A DNA stretch of 64,000 bases from Photobacterium arenosum (GCF_014841115.1 NZ_JACYTP010000002.1:1-64000); one strand, 5' to 3'. Positions 8,583 to 18,445 are shown, numbered from the stretch's first letter. Notes: a model not told the origin generated them from the letters alone. Numbers and translations: made by a program.

Positions 8583-8641
8583 GTTTGTGCTTTCAACAAG
8601 CAGATGTGTTTACGCAAGCAGGCAGATACGTAAGCAAATAG

Positions 8642-11095
8642 TTACGCAGCATTTTCAATGTTTTTCTGCGTATCGGCCATGCCTGCGACTAAACGCTGGG
8701 GGTCGAAGTCATCCACATTGATGGTGCGCAGACGACCAGTTTCAGCACGTCGCAGCAGCTCAGCTTCATCTTCGTTGATAGCTTTCAACTCCAGGCCGGT
8801 GTCGGCCACTTTATCCAGCTGCATGAACGGCAGTTTTTTACCTGCAGCCTGGCACACTCGGTCGTATAAAGGCTCAGCAGCCAGAATGTCTTTCAGCGCT
8901 TCTTCCATCATACCCACGGGGTTAGTCTCAATGGCTTCAAGGAACTGGCCGCGGCCTAACCGGTCACGGGTTTCACTTGGTGTTTGCAGCATAACGGCCA
9001 GCTTGTGATCCAGTTTGTCGCTAGGTTGAACACGAGACAGACCACGTGGCAAGATCAGCACGCGTAGCAGCCCGGCAACGGCACGGTTAGGGAAGTTGCG
9101 CAGGAACTGGTCGATGGCTTGCTCGGTCTGATACAGCGCATCCTGCAGGCCCCAGTGAACCAGCGGCAGATCTTCTTGCTTACTGCCGTCATCGGCATAA
9201 CGTTTCAGGGTTGCAGAAGCCAGATACAGCTGGCTCAGGATATCACCCAGACGCGCCGACAGGCGTTCTTTACGCTTCAGTGAGCCACCCAGAACAGCCA
9301 TGGACATATCAGACAGCAAAGCCATGTTGGCACTGTAGCGGTTCAATTGCTGGTAATAACGTTTAGTGGCGTCTTTACGCGGCGAAGAAGATCCGCGACC
9401 GTCGGTCAGGCCCAGCCAGAATGAGCGCATCAAATTACTGATCACAAAGCCAACATGCCCAAACAGCGCATCGTCAAAGTCGATCAGTGCCTGACGCTGG
9501 TCTTCGTTGTAGGCGGCATTCATTTCTGTCAGCACATAGGGATGACAGCGAATGGCACCCTGACCATAAATAATCATGGAGCGGGTCAGGATATTGGCGC
9601 CTTCCACAGTGATCGCGATAGGTGCCCCCTGATAGCCACGCGCCAGGAAGTTACTTGGACCCAGGCAGATGCCTTTACCGCCGATGATGTCCATCGCGTC
9701 TATGATTCCGCGCTGGCTGCGGTGAGTACAGTGGTATTTCACGATGGCAGAAATAACCGACGGCTTTTCACCGAGATCAATACCGGAGACAGTCAGGCTG
9801 CTGGCAGCGTCCAGCACATAAGCATTACCGGCAATACGTGCCAGCGGCTCTTCAATACCTTCCATCTTACCGATAGGCAGCTTGAACTGACGACGGATAC
9901 GTGAGTAGGCGCCGGTTGCCAGGGCTGTTGTTTTCAGGCCACCTGTGGTGTTTGATGGCAGTGTGATACCGCGGCCAACCGACAGGCATTCCACCAGCAT
10001 ACGCCAGCCTTGCCCTGCCATTTCCTGACCACCAATGATGTAGCTCAGCGGAACGAAGATTTTATCGCCCTGAGTCGGACCATTCTGGAACGGCACGTTG
10101 AGTGGGAAGTGGCGGCGACCTATCTTCACGCCGTCTAAATGCGTCGGGATCAGGGCACAGGTGATACCCAGCTCTTCTTCATCGCCCATCAAATGCTCTG
10201 GATCGTACAGCTTGAAAGCCAGACCCAGAACCGTGGCCACGGGAGCCAGCGTGATATAACGCTTGTTCCAGGTCAGCTCCATACCCAGGATTTCTTCGCC
10301 CTGCCACTGGCCTTTTTTGACAATACCGAAATCTGGAATCGCGCCGGCATCAGAGCCTGCTTCCGGACTGGTCAGAGCAAAACAGGGAATTTCTTTGCCT
10401 GCCGCGAGGCGAGGAAGGTAGTGATTTTTCTGCTCTTCTGTACCGTAGTGTTGCAGCAGCTCGCCCGGACCTAATGAGTTAGGCACGCCAACGGTTGATG
10501 ACATCACCATAGACACACTGGACAGCTTTTGCAGCACCAGTGATTGCGCATAAGCCGAAAACTCCAGGCCACCAAACTCTTTTTTGATGATCATGGCAAA
10601 GAATTTCTTGTCTTTCAGGTATTGCCAGACTTCCGGAGGGAGATCGGCCATGTCATGAGTGACTTCAAAGTCATTGACCATGCGGCAGACTTCATTGACC
10701 GGGCCTTCCAGGAAGGCTTTCTCTTCTGCACTCAGGCGTGGTGCAGGAATATCATGCAGCTTGTTCCAGTCCGGCGCGCCGCGAAACAGATCCGCTTCCC
10801 ACCAGACAGTGCCGGCGTCGATCGCTTCTTTTTCCGTCCGCGACATTTCCGGCATCACGCCTTTGAAGGCTTTCAGTGCCGGTTTGCTGAGTAATTTCTG
10901 ACGGATTGCCTGCAGATTCAGCGGCAATGCAATAATCAGGAAAGCCAGCCAGCTGTATTCGCCGGTGATATCCAGCACAGTACCAACAGCAAGCGCTACG
11001 GCGAAAACAAGGGTGAAGGTTCTGAGGCTGGCTCTGTGATAAGCGAGCACTCCGGTTATCCCCAACAACCCCAGCAGGTACACGAGTGTAGCCAT
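8642..11095 (-). CDS. fadE: Acyl-CoA dehydrogenase FadE
   Basis: An 817-residue member of the large FadE-type acyl-CoA dehydrogenases, which carry out the first, FAD-dependent step of fatty acid beta-oxidation. Two hydrophobic N-terminal segments (about 3-50) indicate membrane association. The middle-domain signature [17 protein letters not shown] and the catalytic-domain region around [18 protein letters not shown] are recognisable. Length agrees with the E. coli enzyme (814). A well-formed promoter with a FadR-like operator lies just upstream. In E. coli fadE is also the divergent neighbour of gmhA. Confidence 0.96.
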   Translation of the reverse strand: MATLVYLLGLLGITGVLAYHRASLRTFTLVFAVALAVGTVLDITGEYSWLAFLIIALPLNLQAIRQKLLSKPALKAFKGVMPEMSRTEKEAIDAGTVWWEADLFRGAPDWNKLHDIPAPRLSAEEKAFLEGPVNEVCRMVNDFEVTHDMADLPPEVWQYLKDKKFFAMIIKKEFGGLEFSAYAQSLVLQKLSSVSMVMSSTVGVPNSLGPGELLQHYGTEEQKNHYLPRLAAGKEIPCFALTSPEAGSDAGAIPDFGIVKKGQWQGEEILGMELTWNKRYITLAPVATVLGLAFKLYDPEHLMGDEEELGITCALIPTHLDGVKIGRRHFPLNVPFQNGPTQGDKIFVPLSYIIGGQEMAGQGWRMLVECLSVGRGITLPSNTTGGLKTTALATGAYSRIRRQFKLPIGKMEGIEEPLARIAGNAYVLDAASSLTVSGIDLGEKPSVISAIVKYHCTHRSQRGIIDAMDIIGGKGICLGPSNFLARGYQGAPIAITVEGANILTRSMIIYGQGAIRCHPYVLTEMNAAYNEDQRQALIDFDDALFGHVGFVISNLMRSFWLGLTDGRGSSSPRKDATKRYYQQLNRYSANMALLSDMSMAVLGGSLKRKERLSARLGDILSQLYLASATLKRYADDGSKQEDLPLVHWGLQDALYQTEQAIDQFLRNFPNRAVAGLLRVLILPRGLSRVQPSDKLDHKLAVMLQTPSETRDRLGRGQFLEAIETNPVGMMEEALKDILAAEPLYDRVCQAAGKKLPFMQLDKVADTGLELKAINEDEAELLRRAETGRLRTINVDDFDPQRLVAGMADTQKNIENAA

Positions 11096-11157
11096 TGTTT
11101 CTTCTCCTTATTAGAGATATTCCCTTAGGGTATTTTTAGTGAGTTCTGTATTCGGGT

Positions 11158-11174
11158 AAGAGGTCATACCACTT
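11158..11174. promoter_or_regulatory. Candidate FadR operator at fadE
   Basis: AAGAGGTCATACCACTT agrees at 12 of 17 positions with the E. coli FadR core as I remember it (AACTGGTCTGACCAGTT), including the GGTC and ACCA half-sites. It lies just downstream of the predicted -10 element, over the expected transcription start, which fits repression relieved by acyl-CoA. The call rests on pattern and position only. Confidence 0.55.
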
Positions 11175-11180
11175 GATTTG

Positions 11181-11210
11181 ATTGTAAGGTAATCTTTAGC
11201 GAAATGTAAA
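11181..11210 (-). promoter_or_regulatory. Predicted sigma-70 promoter of fadE
   Basis: On the minus strand TTTACA (11205-11210) and TACAAT (11181-11186) are separated by 18 bases. The start of transcription would fall near 11174, inside the FadR-like site. The rest of the 11096-11452 gap holds the fadE ribosome binding site (aaggag) and the leader of gmhA; I saw no further gene in it. Confidence 0.6.
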
Positions 11211-11452
11211 AATCTTTTTTTGATTTTGCTGAGTAGGTTCTCATCGCCATTGGAGGACAGGGGCGACAAAAAGGCGGAAAAAGTGGCAGGAAATCGGTTT
11301 CCCTGTTCGCCGGGACGCTGATATGAGGGGAAAATCACTGCAATTGCTGCCCGGTCAGTCGACACTTCCTAGTGTTTGTGGGTAAACTGCCTGTCAGGGC
11401 ATATCCGGCAGGGAATTCCTTGCTTTACACAACAAATCACAGAGAAAAGCCT

Positions 11453-12037
11453 ATGTACCAAGATCTCATTCGTGCCGAACTGACTGAAGCGGCGGACGTA
11501 CTGAACCGATTCATCAGCGATGAAAAAAATCTGGCGGATATTCAGGCTGCCGCGAAGCTGCTGGCAGATTCTTTCAAACAAGGCGGTAAGGTTTTGTCCT
11601 GCGGCAACGGCGGCTCGCACTGTGATGCGATGCATTTTGCCGAAGAGCTGACGGGCCGTTACCGGGATAACCGTCCTGGCTATCCGGGCATTGCGATCTC
11701 TGATCCCAGCCATCTGTCTTGTGTCAGTAACGACTTTGGTTATGAATATGTGTTTTCCCGTTACCTGGAAGCGGTTGGTGCGAAAGGCGATGTACTGTTT
11801 GGTTTGTCAACGTCCGGTAATTCAGCGAATATTTTGAAGGCCATAGAAGCGGCAAAAGCGAAAGGCATGAAAGTGATTGCACTGACAGGCAAAGACGGCG
11901 GCAAAATGGCCGGTATTGCGGATGTGGAAATTCGTGTGCCGCATTTTGGTTATGCTGATCGTATTCAGGAAATTCACATTAAGATCATCCATATTCTTAT
12001 CATGCTGGTTGAAAAGGAAATGGAAGGGGCCGAGTAA
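11453..12037 (+). CDS. gmhA: Phosphoheptose isomerase
   Basis: A 194-residue SIS-domain enzyme that converts sedoheptulose 7-phosphate to D-glycero-D-manno-heptose 7-phosphate, the first step toward the heptoses of the lipopolysaccharide inner core. Motifs [19 protein letters not shown] and [15 protein letters not shown] are typical. The C-terminal segment [19 protein letters not shown] holds the Gln and His of the active site. I start at MYQDLIRAE (11453); the longer frame adds 27 residues unlike the family. yafJ follows 30 bases later on the same strand. Confidence 0.96.
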   Translation: MYQDLIRAELTEAADVLNRFISDEKNLADIQAAAKLLADSFKQGGKVLSCGNGGSHCDAMHFAEELTGRYRDNRPGYPGIAISDPSHLSCVSNDFGYEYVFSRYLEAVGAKGDVLFGLSTSGNSANILKAIEAAKAKGMKVIALTGKDGGKMAGIADVEIRVPHFGYADRIQEIHIKIIHILIMLVEKEMEGAE

Positions 12038-12067
12038 TTCGGTAACCTGACTGAGGGACAAGGAAAC

Positions 12068-12880
12068 ATGTGTGAATTGCTTGGCATGAGTGCCAACGTA
12101 CCTACTGATATTTGTTTCAGTTTCACCGGTCTGATGCAACGCGGTGGGCGCACAGGCCCGCACGCAGACGGCTGGGGCATTACCTTCTATGAGGGTAAAG
12201 GGTTTCGTACATTCAAAGATCCCAAACCCAGTTGCCATTCTAAAATTGCTGAGTTGGTGCAACAGTATCCGATTAAAAGTTGTGCAGTGATCAGCCATAT
12301 CAGACAGGCGAACCGGGGTGGGGTGTGTCTGGAAAATACCCATCCCTTTACCCGTGAGCTATGGGGACGCTATTGGACCTTCGCACATAATGGCCAGCTG
12401 ACAGGGTATGAAACCCTGGAAGCGGGGCGCTATCAGTCAGTCGGAGATACAGACAGTGAAATTGCCTTTTGCTGGTTGATGAATCAGATTGACAGCAAAT
12501 TTCCTCAGCCACCGGATGACTGGAGCCAGATTTTTGAGGTGGTGGCTGAGTGTTGCGATGAGCTGAGGAAGCTCGGTGTATATAACATGCTGCTCAGTGA
12601 TGGTGAGTTTGTACTGGCTTATTGTACTAATAACCTGCACTGGATCACCCGGCGGGCACCTTTTGGCAAAGCTTCGCTGATTGATGAAGATGTCACCATT
12701 GATTTTCAGAAAGAGACCACACCGAATGATGTGGTGACTGTGATTGCGACTCAGCCGCTGACTAATGATGAGCGCTGGCACAAAATGGCAACGGGCGAAT
12801 TTGCGGTATTCCATTATGGCGAACTGATCAATAAGCGCGTGCTGGACGTACCGGAAGATCCCCCGCCGTCACTAACTTAA
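12068..12880 (+). CDS. yafJ: YafJ-like class II glutamine amidotransferase
   Basis: A 270-residue protein with an N-terminal nucleophile fold. Cys2 directly follows the initiator Met (MCELLGMSAN), as needed for class II amidotransferases. GPHADGWG, HIRQANRGGV and ENTHPFTRELWGR are the substrate-pocket motifs. No synthetase domain is attached, so the ammonia acceptor is unknown. The ATG follows agggacaaggaaac, a good ribosome binding site. It probably shares an mRNA with gmhA, as in E. coli. Confidence 0.88.
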   Translation: MCELLGMSANVPTDICFSFTGLMQRGGRTGPHADGWGITFYEGKGFRTFKDPKPSCHSKIAELVQQYPIKSCAVISHIRQANRGGVCLENTHPFTRELWGRYWTFAHNGQLTGYETLEAGRYQSVGDTDSEIAFCWLMNQIDSKFPQPPDDWSQIFEVVAECCDELRKLGVYNMLLSDGEFVLAYCTNNLHWITRRAPFGKASLIDEDVTIDFQKETTPNDVVTVIATQPLTNDERWHKMATGEFAVFHYGELINKRVLDVPEDPPPSLT

Positions 12881-12896
12881 CCTTGTTTTCTGGATA

Positions 12897-12928
12897 TAAA
12901 AAATGCGGCTCTATAGCCGCATTCTTGT
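12897..12928. terminator. Terminator between yafJ and purN
   Basis: The stem aatgcggct/agccgcatt with loop ctat is flanked by an A run on the left and a T-rich stretch on the right. It serves two convergent operons. Confidence 0.85.
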
Positions 12929-12945
12929 ATTCAGCACCTGAAAGA

Positions 12946-13590
12946 TCACTCTTCTGAGGCGTAACCCTGTTGTGGCAGACGTTTGCCGTCCAACAAGGCA
13001 GCATCATCTTGCATGATCACTCGTCCTTGCAGGAACCACTGACACACCAATGGGTAAATTCTGTGCTCTTGCTGCTGAACCCGCGCCATAACATCTTCAG
13101 CCGTATCATCTGAAAAAATCGGCACTTTGGCTTGCAGAATAACCGGGCCACCGTCTAACTCTTCCGTGACAAAGTGCACACTGGTGCCGTGTTCCTGATC
13201 GCCGGCATCCAGCGCACGCTGGTGAGTGTGCAGACCGGTATACTTAGGCAGCAGGGAGGGGTGGATGTTCAGCATACGGCCATGGTAGTGACTGACAAAG
13301 TCGCCACTCAGGATACGCATGTAGCCAGCCAGCACCACTAAGTCCGGCTGATACCCATCGATGAGATCTGCCAGCGCGCGATCAAAGCTGTCGCGGTCGG
13401 CGTAATCTTTTGCAGCGAGATGGGCCGTCGAAATACCGGCCAGTCGCGCACGCTCCAACCCGTAGGCGTCCGATTTATTGGAGATAACGGCTGCAATGCG
13501 GCCGTTATCTATCACGCCGTTTTCACAGGCATCTATGATGGCCTGTAAATTAGAGCCGCTGCCTGATATGAGGACAACAATGTTTTTCAT
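12946..13590 (-). CDS. purN: Phosphoribosylglycinamide formyltransferase 1
   Basis: A 214-residue GAR transformylase that uses 10-formyltetrahydrofolate in the third step of purine synthesis. The phosphate-binding loop SGSGSNLQAIIDA is at residues 9-21. The catalytic Asn and His lie in NIHPSLLPKYTGLHTHQRAL, and the catalytic Asp in TEELDGGPVI. It begins three bases after purM ends, so purMN form one operon. Confidence 0.97.
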   Translation of the reverse strand: MKNIVVLISGSGSNLQAIIDACENGVIDNGRIAAVISNKSDAYGLERARLAGISTAHLAAKDYADRDSFDRALADLIDGYQPDLVVLAGYMRILSGDFVSHYHGRMLNIHPSLLPKYTGLHTHQRALDAGDQEHGTSVHFVTEELDGGPVILQAKVPIFSDDTAEDVMARVQQQEHRIYPLVCQWFLQGRVIMQDDAALLDGKRLPQQGYASEE

Positions 13591-13593
13591 TGT

Positions 13594-14634
13594 TTAGCGA
13601 ATCTCCACCTGGGCTTCACCCTCGGCAGCATCCGCAATGGTTCCCAGCAGCCAGGCGCTCTCACCTTCAGCGTTGAGCAGGGCAACAGCTTGCTCCGCCT
13701 GTGTCTGAGGCAGGGCAATGACCAGGCCAACACCACAGTTAAAGGTACGGTACATTTCATGCGTTTCCACATTGCCCGCGGTTTGCAGCCAGTTGAATAC
13801 AGCCGGCCACTCCCAGCTTTTGCCATCAATGATCGCTTTTGTACCTTGTGGCAGTACGCGTGGGATGTTCTCCCAAAAACCGCCACCGGTAATGTGAGAG
13901 ATGGCGTGCAGTTCGCAGCTTTCCATCATCTTCAGTACGGATTTCACGTAAATGCGGGTTGGCTCCAGCAGGTGGTCAGCTAAAGGTCTACCTTCCAGAT
14001 CCTGAGTCAGATCGGCTTGAGACACTTCAAGGATTTTACGGATCAGAGAATAGCCGTTTGAGTGCGGGCCACTGGATGCGACGGCAATCAGTGCATCGCC
14101 TGCTTTCACTTTGGTGCCATCGATGATCTCAGACTTTTCCACGACACCGACACAAAATCCGGCTACGTCGTAATCTTCACCATGGTACATGCCCGGCATT
14201 TCTGCCGTTTCACCACCGATCAATGCACAGCCAGACTGTACACAACCTTCACCGATACCGCTCACTACGCTTGCTGCTGTGTCTACGTCCAGCTTACCCG
14301 TTGCATAGTAGTCGAGGAAAAACAGTGGTTCTGCACCCTGTACGATCAGATCGTTCACACACATGGCGACCAGGTCGATACCAATGGTGTCGTGCTTTTT
14401 CAGATCCATCGCCAGACGCAGCTTGGTTCCTACCCCGTCTGTGCCAGAAACAAGTACAGGTTCTTTGTACTTGGTCGGCAGTGAGCACAGGGCGCCAAAT
14501 CCACCCAGACCACCCATGACTTCAGGACGAGTTGTGCGTTTGACTACACCTTTGATTCGATCAACCAAGGCATTCCCTGCATCAATATCGACACCTGCAT
14601 CTTTGTAACTAAGAGAAGAATGATTACCGCTCAC
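13594..14634 (-). CDS. purM: Phosphoribosylformylglycinamidine cyclo-ligase
   Basis: A 346-residue AIR synthetase, an ATP-dependent ring-closing enzyme of purine synthesis. It is nearly colinear with E. coli Pur[18 protein letters not shown] at the N-terminus, [33 protein letters not shown] in the ATP-binding part, and [14 protein letters not shown]. It is the first gene of the purMN operon, behind a PurR-like box. Confidence 0.98.
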   Translation of the reverse strand: MSGNHSSLSYKDAGVDIDAGNALVDRIKGVVKRTTRPEVMGGLGGFGALCSLPTKYKEPVLVSGTDGVGTKLRLAMDLKKHDTIGIDLVAMCVNDLIVQGAEPLFFLDYYATGKLDVDTAASVVSGIGEGCVQSGCALIGGETAEMPGMYHGEDYDVAGFCVGVVEKSEIIDGTKVKAGDALIAVASSGPHSNGYSLIRKILEVSQADLTQDLEGRPLADHLLEPTRIYVKSVLKMMESCELHAISHITGGGFWENIPRVLPQGTKAIIDGKSWEWPAVFNWLQTAGNVETHEMYRTFNCGVGLVIALPQTQAEQAVALLNAEGESAWLLGTIADAAEGEAQVEIR

Positions 14635-14695
14635 AACAGATCCTCACCGGTTAAATCGCAAAATCCGCAGTATGATAACAGCAGTCAGGGCGGAA

Positions 14696-14711
14696 AGGAA
14701 AACGTTTGCGT
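14696..14711. promoter_or_regulatory. PurR-like operator upstream of purM
   Basis: AGGAAAACGTTTGCGT matches the PurR consensus ACGCAAACGTTTGCGT at 14 of 16 positions and lies 62-77 bases before the purM ATG, next to a minus-strand TATCAT that could be the -10. PurR with hypoxanthine or guanine would repress purMN here. It also lies upstream of the divergent upp. Confidence 0.8.
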
Positions 14712-14782
14712 CAAATATTCCTGGTGGAGGAATGCTAAGCAGATAAGCTGCTATTCCCTACCTGTAAGACTATGGACTAGTG

Positions 14783-14788
14783 TATAAT
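14783..14788 (+). promoter_or_regulatory. Predicted -10 element of upp
   Basis: A perfect TATAAT sits 40 bases before the upp ATG. No good -35 lies at the standard distance (the best candidate region is acctgta near 14760), so the promoter may need an activator or have a weak -35. Confidence 0.55.
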
Positions 14789-14828
14789 AGATCGATTTTT
14801 TTGAAATTTTGTTGTGTAGGAGTCCAAG

Positions 14829-15455
14829 ATGAAAGTCGTTGAGGTAAAACATCCGCTGGTGAAGCATAAAATTGGCCTGATGCGTGAAGCCGACATCAGC
14901 ACCAAGCGGTTCCGCGAGCTGGCGACAGAGGTGGGAAGCCTGCTGACTTATGAAGCGACGTCTGACTTCGAAACAGAGACAATTACCATTGAAGGTTGGA
15001 ATGGCCCGGTTGAGGTTGATCAAATCAAAGGTAAGAAAGTGACAGTGGTGCCGATTCTGCGTGCCGGCCTGGGTATGATGGACGGTGTGCTGGAACATAT
15101 GCCAAGTGCCCGCATCAGTACTGTCGGTATTTATCGTGATGAGGAAACGCTGGAGCCTGTGCCTTATTTCCATAAGCTGGCATCAAACATTGATGAGCGT
15201 ATGGCGCTGGTGGTTGATCCTATGCTGGCGACCGGTGGTTCTATGATTGCCACTATTGATTTGCTGAAAGAGCACGGCTGTAATGCCATTAAAGTGCTGG
15301 TGCTGGTGGCAGCGCCTGAGGGCATTGCGGCTCTTGAGAAAGCGCACCCGGATGTAGAGCTGTACACAGCGGCTATCGATCAGAAGCTGAACGATAAAGG
15401 CTATATTGTCCCAGGTCTGGGTGATGCCGGTGACAAAATCTTTGGTACTAAGTAA
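14829..15455 (+). CDS. upp: Uracil phosphoribosyltransferase
   Basis: A 208-residue salvage enzyme that makes UMP from uracil and PRPP, the same length as in E. coli. [21 protein letters not shown] and the PRPP loop [16 protein letters not shown] are diagnostic, and the C-terminal [13 protein letters not shown] is the uracil-binding end. The ATG follows taggagtccaag. It is divergent from purM and convergent with uraA, whereas E. coli has upp-uraA as one operon. Uptake and phosphoribosylation of uracil are therefore encoded side by side but transcribed separately. Confidence 0.98.
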   Translation: MKVVEVKHPLVKHKIGLMREADISTKRFRELATEVGSLLTYEATSDFETETITIEGWNGPVEVDQIKGKKVTVVPILRAGLGMMDGVLEHMPSARISTVGIYRDEETLEPVPYFHKLASNIDERMALVVDPMLATGGSMIATIDLLKEHGCNAIKVLVLVAAPEGIAALEKAHPDVELYTAAIDQKLNDKGYIVPGLGDAGDKIFGTK

Positions 15456-15472
15456 CAGCAGTTAACGCGCAT

Positions 15473-15501
15473 AAAAAAACCGGCAGTTCGCCGGTTTTTT
15501 T
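15473..15501. terminator. Bidirectional terminator between upp and uraA
   Basis: aaaaaaaccggc/gccggttttttt with loop agttc is an ideal two-way intrinsic terminator between convergent genes. Confidence 0.93.
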
Positions 15502-15531
15502 GACTCTGTCTATTGGCTCAGAATAATGGGA

Positions 15532-16782
15532 TCAGACGTCGTTAGAACCCATTTGTGCATTATCCACCACTTTGCTTTCACCCAAGTCTTTCGGCAGCAC
15601 CAGGTTCAGGACAATGGCAACGATACCGCACAAGCTGATGCCCTGCAGGCTGAATTCGCCAATGCCAAACGCCATACCGCCAATACCGAACACCAGAGTC
15701 ACAGCCACAATCACCAGATTGCGTGATTTGTGCAGATCGACCTGATGCTTAATCAGAGTATTCAGCCCTACTGTCGCGATAGAGCCGAACAGCAAAATCA
15801 TGATACCTCCCATCACAGGCACAGGTATGGTTTGCAGTGTGGCGCCCAGCTTACCGACAAAAGCCAGAATGATGGCAGTGACAGCGCTCCAGGTCATGAT
15901 GGCCGGGTTGAATGCTTTGGTCAGCATAACGGCACCTGTGACTTCTGAATAAGTGGTATTAGGCGGCGCGCCAAACATGGATGCGGCAATGGTTGCCACG
16001 CCGTCACCGGCCATGGTGCGGTGCAGACCCGGTTTTTTGAGATAGTCTTTGCCCGTCACATTCGAAATGGCCAGCATGTCACCGACGTGTTCAACAGCCG
16101 GGGCAATCGCCACAGGGATCATGAACAGAATGGCATTGATATTGAATTCTGGCATGGTGAAATTCGGCATGGCCAGCCAGCTTGCTTGCTGTACCGGTGT
16201 GAAATCGACCACACCGAATGCCAGGCTGGTGGCATAACCGGCCAGAATACCTGAGATGATAGGCACGAGCTTGAAAATGCCTTTGGCGAGTACGCTGACC
16301 AGAATAGTCACGAGCAGCGAGATACTGGCAATCCACAAAGCCACATCGCCGTTTACAATCTGGATGGCGCCATCACCACTTTTTCCCAGCGCCATGTTGA
16401 CTGCCGCAGGTGCCAGCCCTAACCCGATCACCATGATGACGGGGCCGACCACCACAGGCGGAAGCAGTTTATGGATAATGCCGACCCCGCGGACTTTAAT
16501 CACACTGGCCATGATCAGGTAGATCACCCCGGCCATCATCAGGCCACCGAGTGTCGCAGGGATCCCCCAGGTTTGGACGCCGTAAAGGATGGGAGCAATG
16601 AAAGCAAAAGAGGAAGCAAGGAAGATGGGGACACTGCGTTTGGTGATGACCTGGAAAAGTAAGGTGCCGATACCGGCGCCGAACAGCGCGACGTTGGGAT
16701 CCAGTCCGGTTAAAAGCGGCACCAGAACCAGCGCACCAAATGCTACAAAAAGCATCTGCACACCTTGTAATATCTGCATCAT
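15532..16782 (-). CDS. uraA: Uracil permease (NCS2 family)
   Basis: A 416-residue uracil:proton symporter with about 14 membrane segments. The family features are visible: APAVEHVGDMLAISNVTGKD, which carries the substrate-contacting Glu region, and GAPPNTTYSEVTGAV. I choose the ATG at 16782 because the ribosome binding site gggaga is then nine bases away; an upstream in-frame GTG at 16788 would be too close to it. The N-terminus MMQILQGVQMLFVAFGALVL fits either way. A PurR-like box lies 49 bases upstream. Confidence 0.95.
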   Translation of the reverse strand: MMQILQGVQMLFVAFGALVLVPLLTGLDPNVALFGAGIGTLLFQVITKRSVPIFLASSFAFIAPILYGVQTWGIPATLGGLMMAGVIYLIMASVIKVRGVGIIHKLLPPVVVGPVIMVIGLGLAPAAVNMALGKSGDGAIQIVNGDVALWIASISLLVTILVSVLAKGIFKLVPIISGILAGYATSLAFGVVDFTPVQQASWLAMPNFTMPEFNINAILFMIPVAIAPAVEHVGDMLAISNVTGKDYLKKPGLHRTMAGDGVATIAASMFGAPPNTTYSEVTGAVMLTKAFNPAIMTWSAVTAIILAFVGKLGATLQTIPVPVMGGIMILLFGSIATVGLNTLIKHQVDLHKSRNLVIVAVTLVFGIGGMAFGIGEFSLQGISLCGIVAIVLNLVLPKDLGESKVVDNAQMGSNDV

Positions 16783-16830
16783 TGTCACGAATCTCCCTTG
16801 GTATAAAAAAATCGCGCAATGCTAGCACAA

Positions 16831-16846
16831 GCGCAAACGTTTCCCC
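16831..16846. promoter_or_regulatory. PurR-like operator upstream of uraA
   Basis: GCGCAAACGTTTCCCC matches the PurR consensus at 12 of 16 positions, with the CGCAAACGTTT core intact. It precedes a minus-strand TTGTGC and TTATAC pair with 17-base spacing that could be the uraA promoter. This would link uracil uptake to purine status. Confidence 0.65.
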
Positions 16847-17068
16847 AATGATCCTGAATATTAATTTTATAGTCTTGTTATTAGTGTGGCGTGAAAGGCT
16901 AAAGCTGGCGGACTGTCTATGATTTCATCTTGCGATACGCGTAGTAAGTTTGTTCAGGACGAGAACCTCTGATGCAAGGTTAATCTGTCTGAAGAAAGAA
17001 AGCTAACTTGTCCCCGTTTTTGGTATTTTTTTATGGTAAATAACGTCATTTGTCGCTAGCTAAGGTAT

Positions 17069-17110
17069 AGTGAGCCCTGTCAATTTGCTGACGTCAGGTT
17101 ATGGCTCACT
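17069..17110 (+). repeat. Nested inverted repeat upstream of the DUF2066 gene
   Basis: agtgagcc (17069-17076) is repeated exactly inverted as ggctcact (17103-17110), and cctg/cagg pairs inside it. A TATAGT at 17066-17071 could be the -10 of the following gene, which would place the dyad at the transcription start. A second small hairpin, aggatga/tcatcct (17131-17147), follows. The rest of the 389-base gap 16789-17177 shows nothing apart from the uraA promoter and PurR-like box. Confidence 0.5.
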
Positions 17111-17177
17111 GCAGTCATAACTCTCACAACAGGATGATTCTCATCCTTTATTTACAATGATATTCGACGAGTGATTT

Positions 17178-18374
17178 ATGTGGCGTGTTGCTTTTTTTCT
17201 TGTAGCGCTCATGGCTTTGCCGCTGCAGGCGGCTACAGTGAATACTTTATATCAGGCGCAGGTGCCTCTGCCTGATTCCGACCGGCAAACGGAGCGAACC
17301 GCACGGGTTGCCGCCTTACAACAAGTGCTGGTGAAAGTGTCCGGGCAGCGAGACATCGTCAGCAATGACGTCATCCGGAAAGCGCTGGAAAACAGCAGCT
17401 CTTATGTCAGCCAGCTGGGTTACGGCAATGAGCAGGGACAGCCGGTGCTGGAAATCAGTTTTGACAGCGAGAAAATCCGTACACTGCTGACTCAGGCCAG
17501 TGCCACGTTTTGGTCCGAGCAACGACCCACTGTGCTTGTCTGGCTGGTGGAAGAGGCTAATCGTGATCGCGCGATAGTGTGGGATCAGTCCGGTAATAGC
17601 CTGCAAGCTAGTCTGAACCTGGCGGCGGCGCACCGTGGTGTGCCAGTGCTGCTGCCCATCGGTGATTTTCAGGACGTGACCGCTATTAGTGTGCCGGATT
17701 TGTGGGGCGGATTTTCGCAGCCAATTGCGAATGCCAGCACTCGTTATCAGCCCGATGCAGTACTGATTGCGCGTGTTCAGCGTCGCAGCGACAGCATGCA
17801 GCTGGCCTGGCAACTGTATCCGAGTTCACCGGCAGCCATGCTGGATGGCAACTCAGCATCACTCGAGGGGCGTAACAGTGGAGACAGTGTGGCGGCCATT
17901 ACGGCGATGATGGATCAGGTTGCCGACAATCTGGCATCACGCTATGCCGTGCAGCTGGGTGGTGCCACCGAAGGCGGTTTTGCCATTGACGTGGCTAATG
18001 TGCGCCGGGTTGAAGACTTTTTTCAGCTTGAGAAACTGCTGAAAGATCTCAGCTCAGTGGCCTCTGTGAATGCCAGCCATTTGCAGGGTGATAAGGTCCG
18101 CTTTGCGATTCAGCTGTTGAGCAACGAACAGGTGTTTGCCCGCGAGTTGAGTATGGAACCCAGGATTCAGGCACAGCCGGCTGCGTCGCTGGTGCGTGAT
18201 GTCGCCTTTGATAATCAATCCGCAGAGGATACAACTCCAGCGAAGCAGGAAGGTATGATAGTGCCGACCTCCAGAGAAGGATCGGCGTCTGAGCCCTTGT
18301 CTCAGCTGGATGTGTCTGGCACTCAGGCTGCAACATCCAGCATCGGTTTGTATTACTGGAACCCAAACGCCTGA
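17178..18374 (+). CDS. DUF2066 domain-containing exported protein
   Basis: A 398-residue protein with a clear signal peptide (residues 1-18, cleavage after LQA) and then a DUF2066 region, recognised from the start ALQQVLVKVSGQRD and the SFDSEKIRTLLTQASATFWSEQ-like segment. It is probably periplasmic. The function is unknown. The last 90 residues are Ser/Thr/Gln-rich and of low complexity. It ends directly at a strong terminator. In E. coli this position, next to uraA, holds hda; here no hda follows. Confidence 0.8.
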   Translation: MWRVAFFLVALMALPLQAATVNTLYQAQVPLPDSDRQTERTARVAALQQVLVKVSGQRDIVSNDVIRKALENSSSYVSQLGYGNEQGQPVLEISFDSEKIRTLLTQASATFWSEQRPTVLVWLVEEANRDRAIVWDQSGNSLQASLNLAAAHRGVPVLLPIGDFQDVTAISVPDLWGGFSQPIANASTRYQPDAVLIARVQRRSDSMQLAWQLYPSSPAAMLDGNSASLEGRNSGDSVAAITAMMDQVADNLASRYAVQLGGATEGGFAIDVANVRRVEDFFQLEKLLKDLSSVASVNASHLQGDKVRFAIQLLSNEQVFARELSMEPRIQAQPAASLVRDVAFDNQSAEDTTPAKQEGMIVPTSREGSASEPLSQLDVSGTQAATSSIGLYYWNPNA

Positions 18375-18396
18375 TACTATTGCAGAAAATTATCGT

Positions 18397-18432
18397 AAAA
18401 AAGCCCCCAGGCTGAGTGCCGGGGGCTTTTTT
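18397..18432. terminator. Terminator between the DUF2066 and DUF2069 genes
   Basis: The stem aaaaaagccccc/gggggctttttt with a 12-base loop lies between two convergent genes and can serve both. Confidence 0.9.
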
Positions 18433-18445
18433 CATCTCATTGTCT

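Noticed and set aside
9455..9904. A 149-codon frame opposite fadE
   Set aside because: It is a shadow frame inside a well-supported acyl-CoA dehydrogenase.
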